A stretch of DNA of 64,000 nt from Cladopsammia gracilis (GCA_022457155.1 JAJGOT010000218.1:1250017-1314016), one strand, 5' to 3'. Shown: positions 1 through 11,959, counted from the stretch's first letter. The notes: a model not told the origin generated them from the sequence alone. Numbers and translations are program-made.

Positions 1-1613
1 CCCGGTTATTTTCTGTACGCATGCATACCAAAGATATGGCAAAATTCTACAAAATTCAACTTTATACACTTTTAATTATTATTATTAATATTATTAACCC
101 TTCTCCAACCAGCGACAAACCCTGTGTCATAATGTGTATCAAGCCCTAGAGCCAGTGACCATTCAAATGAAAGCTCTTTAACGGTGCTTTCCTACAATCC
201 TATGGATTATAATTTTAATAGATAGGCTAGCCTAACAGTGGAGCTCGCAAGGAATAGGTCATTGTATTAAGGTCTATTAACTCGTTTTGGTTCATTCACT
301 AAAACTCGACCGATTTCGCAATTTTTAACCATGGCAAACTAACCAAAACGAACAACCAAACGCGCAGTGTATAAACACGAGCGGATCCGTACGGATAGTT
401 CGCAGTTGTTTCTCCAAACATAATGCTTTTTTGTTCCCGCCGTTACTGTTGCCGAGTTGAGTTCATACTCGTCCGTGTTTTTCATCCATTTGATTTTCTT
501 CCACTATTGAAAATTGAAAGGTAAATATCAATTTTATTTATTTTTATTTTTATTTTATTTTTTTTCTCCTTGTAATTCATTGTGTGTGGCAAAATAAATA
601 AAATAAAATAAATAAATAAAAATTTTTATTAAAATTGTCAATGTTGTTTTAAAAATGAATTGGGCCGTCCTGTTTTTACTTCCGTCTAAGACGAAAAAAA
701 AGCAATTTTCTATTCAGTTAAACCAAAAATAAAAGCGATTGGAAACGGGCGAATTGAACCGAAATTAGTTTAAAAGTGGCTCCAATTTGTGTCCGCGGCC
801 AAAACTAATGTCATATTACACAGTGACGTAAATAAGTTTACAAACTGCTGCGGGATTTAGCGGGATTTAGCGGGATCGTGGCGGACAAGAGAGCTGACAA
901 GAGATGTAAAACGGTACATCGAAGGACGCAGTTTTCAACGAAAGCGCTTATTGTTACGGTAATATTATTTTAAAAACATTCCGAGACCGTTTAATCAATC
1001 ATCATTGTCCAATCCACGACCTGCTTGAGACTTCCTCAAGCAGTCACACGTCGATTAATTTTGAGTTTTAGCCTCATTTGTGTGTTTGCTCTCTTTGTTA
1101 GAGAAATCCAATTTCATTGTAGACAGGCCAGATGTTTAAAAATTACCCCAGCGTTTGTTTCTCTTCAACAGTTTCGTTATTTCTCTGCATTTGATGGTTC
1201 TGAAAAGGATTTTACGATTATAATTACCAGAGTTTACGATAAAATACTTATTTTCAGTTGCTGGAGTAGTTTCCAAGATCCCGTAAGTCCGCATCAGGCA
1301 CTAATTTCCGCGTTCTTCCTAGAGCGGCCTGTATCTCGCTACGCCAAGTTTCAATTTCGTTTCGAAAATGAATCTAAAATGAAACTCCAAAGATGCAACC
1401 TGTTCTGTAAATGCAGACCAGATAAAAACAATAATTTAGTTTTTAGATTTCTGAAATGTGATTTTGACAAAATAAAAAAAGAAGCCATTTTCAATTAAAA
1501 CCAAAAAAAATGTGACAAAAGTCCGAATATCCCATAATCGGTAACAAAGAAACTTCCTTGGGAGGGGTAAGTCAGACTTTAACATAACCTAGGAGGACCC
1601 TGGTTGTTTTTCA
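1..1613. other. AT-rich upstream region of the sulfotransferase
   Basis: No strong gene is visible. A short candidate first exon runs from an ATG at 423 to a GT donor at 521; it would encode about 32 residues with a moderately hydrophobic stretch, but I cannot link it by homology. A hydrophobic stretch that could serve as a signal anchor is read around 1046-1105 but lacks an upstream ATG in frame. Either could belong to the 5' part of the sulfotransferase gene, whose membrane anchor is missing from the catalytic exon. Positions 530-620 are A/T-only low-complexity sequence. Confidence 0.3.
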
Positions 1614-2471
1614 ATGTCATTCACAGTTAATTTTGGATTGAATGTTTACTCCACGACCTTTTCCACAGTTCCAACATGGTTGGGTACAAGACTGGCAGAA
1701 CGACGGCAGATTCTTCAATATCAGTGTAAACAGAAACCGCCAAATCCTAACTTCATCGAAGAAGCTGATTTCTCTCGTTTTATTGTCATTAAAGATTTAA
1801 AGCTTGTGTTTTGCTTCATTCCGAAAATTTCCTGCTCAACTTGGAAACGGGTGCTTTATCAAGCCAAAAACAATGGTACAATTCTAAAAGGAAACCCACA
1901 CAAGAACGAACACTTCTCATGGCTTGGAGATTATTCGCCGGAAGAAAGAAAGACCATTCTTGACACCTACTACAAAGCCATGTTTGTGCGAGAGCCATTC
2001 GCCCGCGTGCTGTCAGCCTTCAAGAACAAGATCGAGTGGAAACCACAACTGATTAAGCAGTATGCTCCAAACATGGCAGATGAAGACATAGAAAATAACA
2101 AGTTCCCTGTTTTTGTGAGGCATGTCCTCTCTTTCAATCATTCATTGATGACTATGAACCAACACTGGCGTTCATACGAGCAAATTTGTCCATGTGAAGT
2201 GGATTACGATTTCATTGGGCACTTTGAGAACCTTGGCGTGGAAGCACCTCACTTGTTGAAAGCAATCGGCGTGGATCATTATGTAACATTTCCTGAATAC
2301 CATCCATCTACATCCAAACCGTATCTTTTGGAATATTACTCTCAACTGACCAAAGAGGAGATATTCAAACTAGGAAAGTTTTATGAGCTCGACTTTAAGC
2401 TTTTTAGCTATGATTTTCCTGGTCCTCTAAAGGAGGTTTTGGAAATGAAAGAGGCTGTGGGAGAGGAATGA
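1614..2471 (+). CDS. carbohydrate sulfotransferase (HNK-1ST/CHST8-14 family), catalytic exon
   Basis: Members of this family transfer sulfate from PAPS to sugars of glycosaminoglycans or glycoproteins in the Golgi lumen. The 285-residue frame shows the two PAPS-binding signatures in order. The 5'-phosphosulfate loop is at residues 69-80 (IPKISCSTWKRV, resembling the family's PKxxCTNWKRV pattern). The 3'-phosphate loop is at 125-136 (VREPFARVLSAF). A YDFIGHFE block near 198-205 is also typical. The start ATG at 1614 gives no signal anchor, whereas family members are type II membrane proteins of about 350-420 residues. A TTCACAG just after the ATG could be a splice acceptor (exon from about 1626), so the true N-terminus probably lies in an upstream exon. 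The frame is intact to TGA at 2469-2471. It is an active-looking gene; substrate specificity (chondroitin, dermatan or HNK-1) cannot be told. Confidence 0.85.
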   Translation: MSFTVNFGLNVYSTTFSTVPTWLGTRLAERRQILQYQCKQKPPNPNFIEEADFSRFIVIKDLKLVFCFIPKISCSTWKRVLYQAKNNGTILKGNPHKNEHFSWLGDYSPEERKTILDTYYKAMFVREPFARVLSAFKNKIEWKPQLIKQYAPNMADEDIENNKFPVFVRHVLSFNHSLMTMNQHWRSYEQICPCEVDYDFIGHFENLGVEAPHLLKAIGVDHYVTFPEYHPSTSKPYLLEYYSQLTKEEIFKLGKFYELDFKLFSYDFPGPLKEVLEMKEAVGEE

Positions 2472-3173
2472 TACAAAACAATATCCTTTTTCCTTTTCAT
2501 ATTACAGTTGATTCACGTTAACTACAGGGAAAACACCCCGGGTGTATTTGCTAGTAACAGGCTAATGGGGATGTTCCGCTAGATGGAGTCATATTTTCAC
2601 CACTGGATTGACTATAATGGGGCTGCATTTTCAACAGCTACTAGAATGGGGTCGCACATTTTCGGGATTTATGGAGTAAGAAAATTCTGCCAGCGTTTTT
2701 TTTTTTTTTTTGGGGGGGGGGGGGAGGGGGGTGGGGGGGCGTGGGGGTAGGGCAGTTTTATTTTAGTAAAGATTTTGGGTATTAAAAACAGAAAGTGACT
2801 AAGTTGGGATCGCGAAGTTTACATTTTCGCAAAAGTGGGTTCTATAATTGGCCACAGAATAGAGTAAAATGGAGTAGGGGCTCTGAGAGGGCGGCGGCAC
2901 AAACCCAGCTGAAGTTGATCCAAGTATCTTGTGATCAAAGATAAGATCGAAATTTCAAACACCTTCCATCTGTAGATTATCGATATTTCCAGAAAACGCA
3001 GAAATGAAATTTACCCTGATTTCTCTTGCCGCAATGATGTCCTCTTACTCATTCTCACCCCCTATCAAAGGAATCCCATATAGAATCCATGATTACGACT
3101 TGTATAATAATTGTTCTTTACTATATATAAAACGTCACAACGCGTCAGGCCAGGATGAATACGATCGAGCCTA
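2472..3173. other. intergenic repeat-derived sequence with T and G tracts
   Basis: No coding signal. About 2515-2910 resembles, in word use (CACCCCGGG start, 'actataatgggg', 'cattttc' motifs), the G-rich repeat at 31645-32060. 2697-2752 is a T-tract followed by a G-tract, a typical mutation-prone repeat tail. Confidence 0.35.
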
Positions 3174-3369
3174 ATCCAGGAGCGTAGCTAGGGGGGTGGG
3201 GGTGGTTCTGGGGTGCCCGTGACCTGACCCCCCCCCCCTCCCTCCCCGTTTGTGAGATAATGTTAGTAAAACACAGCGTGGAAGTCGACATGACAATCTG
3301 GTAAGTAGCCTGCCGTGTGACACAGTGTGACACCTCCTCCCCTCTTTGAATAATCCTAGCTACGCCCAT
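3174..3369. mobile_element. small inverted-repeat element
   Basis: An 11-bp inverted repeat, GCGTAGCTAGG at 3182-3192 and its complement at 3355-3365, brackets about 170 bp that include C-rich tracts. This is a MITE-like layout. No clear target duplication was seen. Confidence 0.4.
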
Positions 3370-3591
3370 GTAATCTTATGATTGCAATGGTTACCCTTAC
3401 CATCTCAAACAATCACTTTGTCAGGGCAAAATATCTAATCGTTTTTTTGAAAATTTTTACCTTAATTTCATGATACGACACCTAAACAATGCAGAAAACT
3501 TTGTACACTATTGTTCAACCATTAACAGTAAAATTAATAACGAAAATTACTCGCAGTGATTTTGCAAAGAAAGCCTGAACTTTGTGTTTTT

Positions 3592-4543
3592 AGCGGAGCC
3601 GAGCCCCATACTCATAGAACCTATGCCCGTCATTTTTCATGGTCATGGCTAGCGGAATGTTTCGCAGGCGCGTCGGTCCGTCCGCCGCCGTTGGGCAGGG
3701 CTTGCTCGCGGGCGCGTATGACGTTGCAAAACATGCGCGTATGACGCCACACAACATCCGGGATCTTAGCAATTTTGTAACCAAAGCGAGGCTTTGTTTT
3801 TCGCGCGGCTACAATGTACATGGCTGAAGGTCACGTCAGCTCGGTATTAAAACACTTCGATGTTTTCCTGTGTTTACTAAGCGGAGAAAACCGTTTAAAT
3901 TAAAGTCGTTATTTTTCTGCATTTTTTCGCGGTTTGCTACTCAAGACAGGGATACTAATTAAGGGATACGCAGAAGCCGCTATAGTGGAAAAAGAAGAGC
4001 TTTCAGGGATAAAATCTTGCTTCGAGGAACTTCATACGTTTTATCAATGTGAGAGCAGTGCGGGGGGATGTACTTCGGATGTGGTTCGCGTTTTGCTTTC
4101 AAACATAAACTTATGGAGATTTGAATAACATTTTTCGAAAGAAGACTGAGAAGATTGTTTAGTGTTTGTTCATTCATTACATAGGTTGAAAAGCGATTTT
4201 ATGTAAAGAAGACTTCTAACTTCACTCGCGTCGCCTTTTAATATGCAAATATGTTTGTGTATTTTTTGCAATTTTGATTTCCAAATCAGTTTCTTGGGCA
4301 ATTTTTGGTATGCAACAGGTGTATTTTATTCGGAAATATTTTTTTTTGTGAACTTTTGTACGCTCTTAATGTACTGTGCAGACGGTCGCGTAATACTGTT
4401 TTTTGAGAATTGCTAAAATTCAAAAATAGCCCGGTCGTCAATCTTAATTCTTGTGCTTTCGACCTTTCACCTCAGTTAAGCTTATCATCGGCTTTCTGTT
4501 CAGAGAGCGACGCTGTTAGGCTCAGCCTATCTGTATATATTAG
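3592..4543. repeat. dispersed repeat, copy 1 (about 0.95 kb)
   Basis: This stretch aligns by eye over most of its length with 17351-18578, starting at AGCGGAG and ending at TATATATTAG. Shared blocks include 'catggtcatggctagcgg', 'aagcggagaaaaccgttt' and 'gacggtcgcgtaatactg'. Short ORFs on both strands are GC-rich accidents of the 5' part. It is probably a non-autonomous mobile element; no protein is recognisable. Confidence 0.7.
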
Positions 4544-4555
4544 GTTAATTTCCAA

Positions 4556-5226
4556 CTCAGGTATATTAAGGACTGGGTCTGCCCCTATTTTATCAATAAA
4601 GTAAGGGGGTGGTCTATCTTCATAAGGAAACGTGTTATAAGTATGAGACTTGGCAACGACATTCAACTCGTTAAGATAGTCCTTTTTGACGTTGATGTTT
4701 CCATGGCAACCTATCACGTGACCTATTCAGCTTTTACTTCCGGTTTGTTCCTTCAGTGCTCTTGCAGACAAGGAAAACTATTGTTTTCTGAGAATTTAAA
4801 GTGGTATTATTTCTACTCTTTTAAGGTACTTTCCACATGTAACTGGAAACGTGGTCCACCTATGTAGCATGACTGTTTTCTGATGTTTGTGTGACAACAA
4901 AATCGTGACATTTCAGTCGTTACGTGACCTGGACACGCCATCCAGTTAGTTTCGTGTATGACTTTGCGCACTTAAAAATATCCAAACCTTATTTTGTCAG
5001 TCATAGTGGTTTAAGTTCTCCTGCACTTAGCCTAAAGAAAAACATGGAAATTTGACAGTTGCGTGACTCTTTTCATGACAACTTCATATCAAAATTAACC
5101 TTTGTATCAAGTCAAAGCCTTTGGCCAAGTTTCATATCAATCTGGTTCATACTTATATTATGAGATAGATCACCCCCCTTAATTTTTGGATGTACCGTAA
5201 CTGACCCAGGCCTTAATATACCTGAG
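4556..5226. mobile_element. 671-bp terminal-inverted-repeat element
   Basis: Its ends form a 24-bp inverted repeat with one mismatch: CTCAGGTATATTAAGG at 4556 and the complement ending at 5226. It lies directly downstream of the 3592-4543 repeat. The interior has no recognisable ORF. Confidence 0.65.
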
Positions 5227-5367
5227 AACTGCTGACGTTGGCAAAATATTGAGAATCTAAGAAAGGATCGCCATCAATGACTTCGTGCATGCGCTCCAGG
5301 AGTAAAAAGAAAAAAAAAAACAACGAAGATCTTTCATTCACAAATCTCTCTCATATCTTAGCATTTT

Positions 5368-6357
5368 AAAGGGAACCTCCATTGTCAGAACAAATTGACG
5401 TTAAATTGTTGGAAATAAAGTCGAAATTTAATTTTTTTTAAAAGCAGCCGTACAAATATAATTTTAGTGTACAAATAAAATGGATATAAATATCGCCTAT
5501 TTTCGCTTTCAAATTTCTCGCGCGCCGCCATTTTGAATATTTGTGACGTGTACGGTTGCCGCTATTCTTGGCTTTCACTTACGTTATATCAAAATTCAGA
5601 AGCATTAAAAAATAGATTTCGAATCCAAAATGTTGATGGAATTGTAAAGAGTTAAAAAATACACATCTTGGCCAAATTTTGAAGCGCAAAAGCATTTCGT
5701 TCAAGAGTTATAGGCGAACGAGTATTGGATATTTTTAGTAAGAAATGTATGGAGCGGCCATCTTTGTGCCCCTGAGAGGGGCACAAAGATGGCGGCCAAA
5801 AATTCAAAGTCTTAATTACACCAAAAATCACATCCAAAAATATTGTATTTGCTGTAAGCTCAATTAACTCGGCTTATAAGCACTTATAATGCAAACAATA
5901 ACTTTCAGCTGATTCAATTTTGTTTATTTTCGCAGCTTATCTGAAATAGCGTGACGCATTGCGTGACACATTTAAAACCTTTGTAAATCGGAAGCAAAAC
6001 ATCGTTAAAACCTGAAACTTTTTGTGAAAGATGATAACACTTGTATCCACATACCATGTTAGAAACAGCTTTGTAGGACGTTTTCTTTAGATTTTTTAAT
6101 TTTTATGACGTCATGTGAAAGCCAAGAATTGTTAAGAATCGAAGTTCTTTTGTATGCAACAATAAGACAACCGTAACACGTCATAAATATTCAAAATGGC
6201 AGCAGGCGGGAAATTTGAAAGCGAAAATAGGCGATATTCATATCCATTTTTTTGTACACTAAAATTATATTTGCACCTACTTTTTAAACATTTTTAATTT
6301 AGACTTTATTTCCAACAATTTAATGTCAATTTGTTATAACAATGGAGGTTCCTTTCA
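5368..6357. mobile_element. about 990-bp element with roughly 200-bp inverted termini
   Basis: The left arm (5368-5570) and right arm (6160-6357) are imperfect inverted copies. They share AACCTCCATTGT, a block spelling 'atcgcctattttcgctttca' and a 'gccattttgaatatt' block. A small hairpin lies at about 5757-5795. The interior 5930-6130 recurs at 45340-45535, so the core belongs to a wider family. No coding capacity was recognised. Confidence 0.75.
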
Positions 6358-7576
6358 AAGCTCCGTTAAATGATCGTTAAGTCTATCTTGCATTCCATCA
6401 TGGAACTTTTTTGTTGCTCTGTGCAATATTTTCTAATTGTATTTTTATTTGGTTAAGGCCAATAAAGTTTTCTATAAAGTTTCAAGACAAGCAGCTATAA
6501 CTAATGAGGGTAGCAGATATTCAACAGTTAATTTTCTTAACAAAATTTGATTTTGAATATAAAAAAGTATTTAATACATGTGTGTTGATTAATGTAACAA
6601 ATCGATTATTTTATTTCTGTGTTATTTTAATCAATAACCTCGGAAAATCCCATTTGGGGACATGGAGAATAACGTCACGGTATGTAAATGTTAGAATCTG
6701 TTAAACCGTGTTGTAACTCTGGTTGTGATAAGATTTTAATTTCGTTTGGCAAAAATCCTTGCAGGGTGCCCCATAGGTATCTCGTGTAATTAAATAAAAT
6801 GCGCAAGATATTAAAAGACTCTTTAAGATGAGTCAAGGCTTTTCGTTGGAGTCTTTTTACGATAAAGACGGAATTCTTCTCGCACGTCATGATAGAACTT
6901 ATGAAATAAATATGTATGGCTCCCCAGGGTGGGGGGATACCCAACAAAGTTTTATACCGGGATGCTCCGCCACTAGGTCCAAACCCTTACCCTTTGATAT
7001 ACCGTTTTTGACGGAAACGTTAACCCTTTCATATACCTAGTTAACTTACATCCCTGATACATGTTGTAATGACAAAGGAAAAACAAAAGAAGCGTTTTTG
7101 GCTAGCATTTGGGCAACGTTTACTCACTTTTCACCAATCTCGTACACAGGTCTCACTCGTGCATGTACTGTACTGAAATGTGAGATGGAGCTCTTACCAT
7201 TTGAATGGAATTTCCCGGTTAGAATTTTCCGACAAATGGTACTGGACTTTCCTTACTGAAGGAAACGGAACACGAATGACCTGTTTGTATTTTACCGAAT
7301 GCCGAGAGGTACCTGGGGTGAAAAGACGGCGGTAAAAATTAACAGGCAAATACTTTTATAAGCTTACCCTAAAACACGGTTGTACGCTTTCAAGCCCTGC
7401 TACAATTCTCCAATTTTACCAGAACAATCATTTATTTATTTACTTATTCGCTCAAGTTAACGCTAGAATTCCAGCTATGATTTTTTTGCTACATGTACGT
7501 ACGACTACTTCATTTATGCGAACTGTGCTATCCCATGCCAAGCATGCAGTAAGCACGATTCGCAAAAGTTAAAGTA
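6358..7576. other. intergenic, no gene recognised
   Basis: Short ORFs only. 6925-7045 contains a G-rich repeat fragment (GGGTGGGGGGATACCC followed by 'cctttgatataccg' and 'cctttcatataccta'). The rest is AT-rich with no supported feature. Confidence 0.35.
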
Positions 7577-8049
7577 AAGGCTGGTTCTCATATAATCGTC
7601 CCGGTCGCCCCGGTCGTCCGAGTCGTTTCAAAACATTTTTGCAAACGACTCAGACGATCCGGACGACTCGAGCGATTTGGGTTCTCATATGATCGTCCCG
7701 GTCGTCTCGAACGTCAATAGCGCAGTCGTAAACTGTGTCCGACAACATGTTTTGGGCAATAATACTGCATTCTGGGGTAGATTTGGGTCGCTTCGATCGC
7801 CTCAGTCGTCCCGGTCGCATGAGAGTAGTTCTCATATGATCGTCCCCGATTTTTCACGATCGTCCCAGTCGTCCGGATAGAACACAGTTCTATCCAAGCG
7901 ACCGCGATCGTCCCAGTCGTCCGGGTCGTTTGCGGTCGTCCTGGGTCGCCTCAGACGTGTTCTCATATAATCGTCCCGGTCGTCTGTGCACTTTTTGAAA
8001 CGACTCGGACGACCGGGACGACCGGGACGATTATATGAGAACCAGCCTT
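7577..8049. mobile_element. palindromic MITE, CGTCCCGGTCGTC-rich, copy 1
   Basis: Termini are AAGGCTGGTTCTCATATAAT at 7577 and its inverted copy ending at 8049; the inverted similarity extends into the 'cgtcccggtcg' and 'cgagtcgttt' blocks. The interior is built from many degenerate copies of CGTCCCGGTCGT in both orientations, so several internal TTCTCATATgATCGTC blocks mimic the ends. Overlapping short ORFs arise from this periodic sequence and are not genes. Confidence 0.8.
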
Positions 8050-8068
8050 AAATGAACTACCAGCAATC

Positions 8069-8240
8069 ACCGATCGTTCCGGTGAAAGCGAGAAAAAGAT
8101 AATAAGGAGCGTTTACCATTTGTATGGAAAAAACCGGTTATTCCGGTGGAAAGACAAATGGAACGGTTCATCCCAACGAAAATTTCCCGGGGAAAAGGTA
8201 ATACCTTTCTTCTCGCTTTCCGGTTTCCGGAACGACCGGA
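8069..8240. mobile_element. inverted-repeat element (172 bp)
   Basis: The left arm ACCGATCGTTCCGGTGAAAG pairs with a right arm ending at 8240 (CCGGAACGACCGG plus 'cgctttccgg'). Between them 'gtttaccatttgtatggaa' resembles 7195-7250, suggesting another partial relative there. Confidence 0.6.
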
Positions 8241-8511
8241 ATTTCCTGTACCATTTGTTCGCATCACTAGTACCAGGCTTCTTCGCGAAAGATGGCGGAT
8301 CACTTTGAAGAAGGGAATTTACTCCGAGTTTGTTCGAGTGAACATTGCCACTTTACATCGCATGGGATATCTTGACAGATTTCTTACAGCATGGCTGCGA
8401 AATTACAGGTGGATGGACATTTTTGACTGCCGGTAGTTGTGTTACATTAACTTTTACGGATCGTGCTTGCTGCATGCTTTTCATGGGATGGCGGTTGCCA
8501 TCGTCGTTGTC

Positions 8512-8773
8512 GGCTGGTTCTCATATAATCATCCCGGTCGTCCCGGTCGTCCGAGTCGTTTCAAAAAGTGCACGGATGACCGGGACGATTATATGAGAAC
8601 ACTTTTGAGACGACCCGGGACGATCGCAAACGACCCGGACGACTGGGACGATCGCGGTCGCTTGGATAGAACTGTGTTCTATCCGGACGACTGGGACGAT
8701 CGAGAATAATCGGGGACGATCATATGAGAACTACGACTGCGCAGTTTACGACTGCGCTATTGACGTTCGAGAC
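8512..8773. mobile_element. CGTCCCGGTCGTC-rich MITE, copy 2, truncated
   Basis: It begins GGCTGGTTCTCATATAATCA like the 7577-8049 copy. It continues with the same internal blocks, partly in inverted order, and stops abruptly inside the 'cgttcgagac' block where the (GGGGGC)n array starts. The other terminus is missing. Confidence 0.7.
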
Positions 8774-8826
8774 GGGGGCGGGGGCGGGGGCGGGGGCGGG
8801 GGCGGGGGCGGGGGCGGGGCGGGGTG
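8774..8826. repeat. (GGGGGC)n hexanucleotide array
   Basis: About seven perfect GGGGGC units are followed by GGGGC and GGGGT. The strand is suited to G-quadruplex formation. It replaces the missing end of the preceding MITE copy. Confidence 0.9.
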
Positions 8827-9831
8827 GATACTAATGTTTGACAATATACTTTTTGGCATTTTATAAAATAGTCTTGTATACTTTTGAATGTAAGGCATAG
8901 AAAATATACTAGGGTATCTAAAAGATAGTAATGCTGCGGCTCATTCTGTTGATGTTGACATTAGGTAGGCAGTGATCCATCTGCTTGCGTGAGACTCTGA
9001 AAATAGTCACAAATTGTGCGGTGTTTTTAAAACTAAGACCACCCTCCCACCCCCAGGCAAAAAATGTTTAAAAGCAAAGGGTTTGAGAAGGTGTTTCCAA
9101 ATGGTTTGTGAACTTAGAAAAGTGAGTCTTGTTTCTCTAACAGAGGTGCAAGAGCACCTCCGATCGAAGAATACGCATCTAGCACGTAACGTACGAACGT
9201 GAACGTTGTGGTTTATATAAACTGTAAAATTGAACCTCAAATTGTTAAAACAGTGTTGGCTATTTACACCGAAATAGCGATAACTCGCCGAAATCGCGTT
9301 AAATCGCCCCGAGGAGCAGGCAAACAACAAAGAATACAACACAGCAACAGGGTAAGTCAATTTTATTCACATACCATTCGAATTTTTAAGTTTTGAGACA
9401 AAACCGTTGCGTTCCCATACAAACCTTTATAAATCGAATCTTTGTAACACAATACCGCTCAAAAAACAAGGGTCACGTACCGGTTATCTGATATAGTGAG
9501 CTTGGGCCGCCTGTGGATGCATCCAGCACATCCATCTTCTTGGCCAGAGGTTCACTCTGGTACCCAGGGAATTGTAAAGGCTTCAAAAAAACAAATTGTG
9601 AGCGATGACTAAAAGCATACACGCCATGGCGTGATAGGATACCCGCTGTTTGTAATAAGAGTGATAGGTGGATGACATAATGCGCGGAGATTCTATACTT
9701 AGCAATTCTTTGCTTCCGTGATAGTTTTTGCGTGACATGTATCAGAAATCTCTTCAGAGAAACAACAAAAGGCTTGTCCATCTACATCCCGGGATCTACA
9801 TACAGCGAGGACTGCTAAAACAGATAACAAA
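8827..9831. other. intergenic, no gene recognised
   Basis: ORFs of 60-117 codons occur on both strands but overlap each other and show no recognisable domain. No inverted repeat was found here. Confidence 0.3.
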
Positions 9832-10176
9832 GTTGCGACATCACAGGGTCCATAGGAGCTCTGACTATTTGATTGTACAAGACGCTATTTTCTTTGAATC
9901 GTCGCTGTCTTGAAAGTTAAACTGATTGCGTTACACAAAATAAGTACCGCGGGCCAAATTACTACGGGCTCGGAAGCTGCGAAATCGTGCCTCGTTGTCG
10001 GAACTGCGTGCCTTGTTCCGAAAGCTTCGCTTTCCTAAGATAATTGCGCCCTTAGCAATTTGGCCCGCGGTACATATTGTGTAACGCAATCAGTTAAACT
10101 TTCAAGACGGCGACGATTCGAAGAAAATAGCGTCTTGTACGATCAAATAGAGCTCCTCTGGACCCTGTGCGACATG
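9832..10176. mobile_element. foldback element with about 130-bp arms
   Basis: The left arm (about 9832-9962) and right arm (about 10050-10176) are inverted copies with scattered mismatches. Shared blocks include 'acaagacgctattttctt', 'aactgattgcgttacac' and 'taccgcgggccaaatt'. The central loop of about 90 bp has no ORF. Confidence 0.8.
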
Positions 10177-10348
10177 AGTCAGATAAACCGACCTTAGATT
10201 GCGAGGGGAAATTCCGTACACTTATTTTTGTGTGCTATATATTTGCGTATAAAATAGCATCAGCTTTATGAAAACGTCCTGCCGCTGTGAATTTTTGGCT
10301 GAAGAATCTTGTATTCTGATGTAACCTTTCGTATTCATGAGTTAGCCC

Positions 10349-10483
10349 ATTGGATATTTTTTAATCCGCAACTTTTTTGTTGCGGATTGGCTTCCGTCCA
10401 CACGTTTCCAGCGAATTCAGCTTACCAATCCGCAACGTTTTTAATCCGCTTTCCAGAGTATTGGACAGGTATGATGTTTGAAT
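10349..10483. mobile_element. left part of a GTCCACACGT-family MITE, split by an insertion
   Basis: The sequence 'aatccgcaacttttttgttg' followed by 'cggattgg' and 'ccgtccacacgt' matches the intact MITE at 28483-28676. After 10492 the MITE is interrupted by the 10493-11959 element and appears to resume at 11960. Confidence 0.65.
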
Positions 10484-10492
10484 ACGCTACGA
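10484..10492. repeat. 9-bp target-site duplication, left
   Basis: ACGCTACGA here is repeated exactly at 11960-11968, flanking the inverted termini of the 10493-11959 element. Confidence 0.75.
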
Positions 10493-11959
10493 TAGCCTGT
10501 GAACAGGCCTCCTTGTGGGGGTATGACGAAAGTAAATAGCGGCGAAAAGAAAAGTCGGCGAGCGAAGCGAGCCGCGGGAAAACTGGGGAGAGGGGAAGAG
10601 GCGGGGAGGCCTGTAGACAAACCATTGATGCCGCCGTTCCAGATCACCAACTGTGCACTAGATTCTAGTGCAAACGCTGATTGGTCAGATCGCCGACTGT
10701 TGACACATTCTGTTGACAAGTTTGCGGTCATTTTGAAATCCGCGCGCCGACATGCGATCAAAATTTGCATATCGCACCGCAAAATAGAAACATGTTTGAC
10801 GGCCGGTTCTCAATCGATCAGTTTGAAAAAGCATTGGGCGATTCTCTGAGGGATTTCCCTCATATTACAGGTTTAAAAGAAGAGCAGAAACGCTGCTAGA
10901 AGTCTTTAGCGGAGAAACATGATGTATTTGGCATTCTTCCGACTGGATTTGAAAAAAGTTTAATCTTTGAAATTCTCCGTCGTGTCCTGAAAGAGCTGTC
11001 GTGGTGAAGTTGGAAAGAACGACCGTTATTGTTGTAACGCCACTAGTTTCCATTATGAAGGATCAAGTCGAGGAGATGACACGTTTGGGACTCAAAGCAT
11101 TTGCTATTGGTTAAGGGGAAGGGAAGAAGCTGAGAAAGAACTACGCGTATGGTTATAAATGGGGTAGACAGACCTACACGTCTCCTGTCGTGTGACCATT
11201 GTATCGTTTTAAGCCTTCAAGCATGTCTTTAAGCGAATCTCTATAAAAATAGACAGGCTAAAAACTAGTATCACTCATCGCTAAAAAGTATTTAAAAAGC
11301 ATAAAGCTTTCCCAGTAAGACTTAAGAGAGAAATGCCCCTTTAGATCACAGTTATGAATTTGTTCTCTTCGATGATATTGATCTTTTGATCTCGGCGGAA
11401 TATCTCTCAAATTGATAGGAGGATTTAATGCTGTACAGAGCCGTTAGAATTATATTTCTTAATGCCGTTGTTTGGTGCTAGCTCTAGTTGGCATACATTG
11501 CGGTTTCTCTGGCTCTCTTTTGTTGCAAGATAAATACTAATCGGCTAAAGTTTGTTATCGCTTTGAAAGTGTGCAACCACCCACTGATAATGATCTTGTT
11601 GACAGATAATCGACAGGTTAATAGGCCATTTGCACGATGACGTCATATGACTACAACTTCCAGAATCCTTCAGTTTTTTGTTTTGTAGTGCAAATTAGGG
11701 CTATTGTTATTTAAACCGCACTGGGATTACAAAATTTAAATAAGAAAGGAAAAACGAAATGAATTCTGGTAGTTGTAGTCAATTGACGCCATCGTGCAAA
11801 TGGCCTATTACAAAGGGGCGGAATGGCGGCCTCAACAATATGTCGACAGGCTATCCCCCTCCCTTTTCCTTTTACCCACCCCCTCCCCGTGCGCCGTTTT
11901 TTTTTTTTTTTTTTTTTTTTTGCCCTATATATCCCACCAGAGAGCCTGTTCACAGGCTA
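10493..11959. mobile_element. 1.47-kb TIR element with 9-bp TSD (MULE-like) carrying a RecQ fragment
   Basis: The ends are inverted copies of each other, TAGCCTGTGAACAGGC and GCCTGTTCACAGGCTA, each itself containing the palindrome CCTGTGAACAGG. A perfect 9-bp direct repeat flanks them. A 9-bp duplication is characteristic of Mutator-like elements; that family assignment is inference, as no transposase is present. The left subterminal part is GC-rich and resembles 49228-49330 (GGCGAG, 'gcgagc' and 'aactggg' blocks). The cargo at 10793-11114 is a decayed RecQ-like helicase segment. A run of 20+ T is at about 11900-11922. Confidence 0.7.
10793..11114 (+). pseudogene. RecQ-type DNA helicase N-terminal fragment, broken
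   Basis: The reading frame shows a helicase entry block (LKEEQKRC), a Walker A region (ILPTGFEKSLIF), then in another frame motif Ia (TPLVSIMKDQVEEM). In RecQ and related helicases the P-loop normally reads TGxGKS, so glutamate replaces the glycine before the catalytic lysine. There is an in-frame TAG just after LKEEQKRC, a TGA near 11006 and a frameshift before motif Ia. DEAD-box and later motifs are absent. It is a captured, non-functional fragment. Confidence 0.7.

Noticed and set aside
1025..1498. 157-codon ORF with a hydrophobic N-terminal stretch
   Set aside because: No ATG before the hydrophobic part (TTG start only), low-complexity tail, no homology recognised. Kept only as a possible anchor exon mentioned in the upstream region.
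8280..8450. ATG-led frame starting MADHFEEGNLLRVCSS
   Set aside because: Vaguely like the start of a Harbinger-type protein, but it stops quickly, shifts frame and has no motif.
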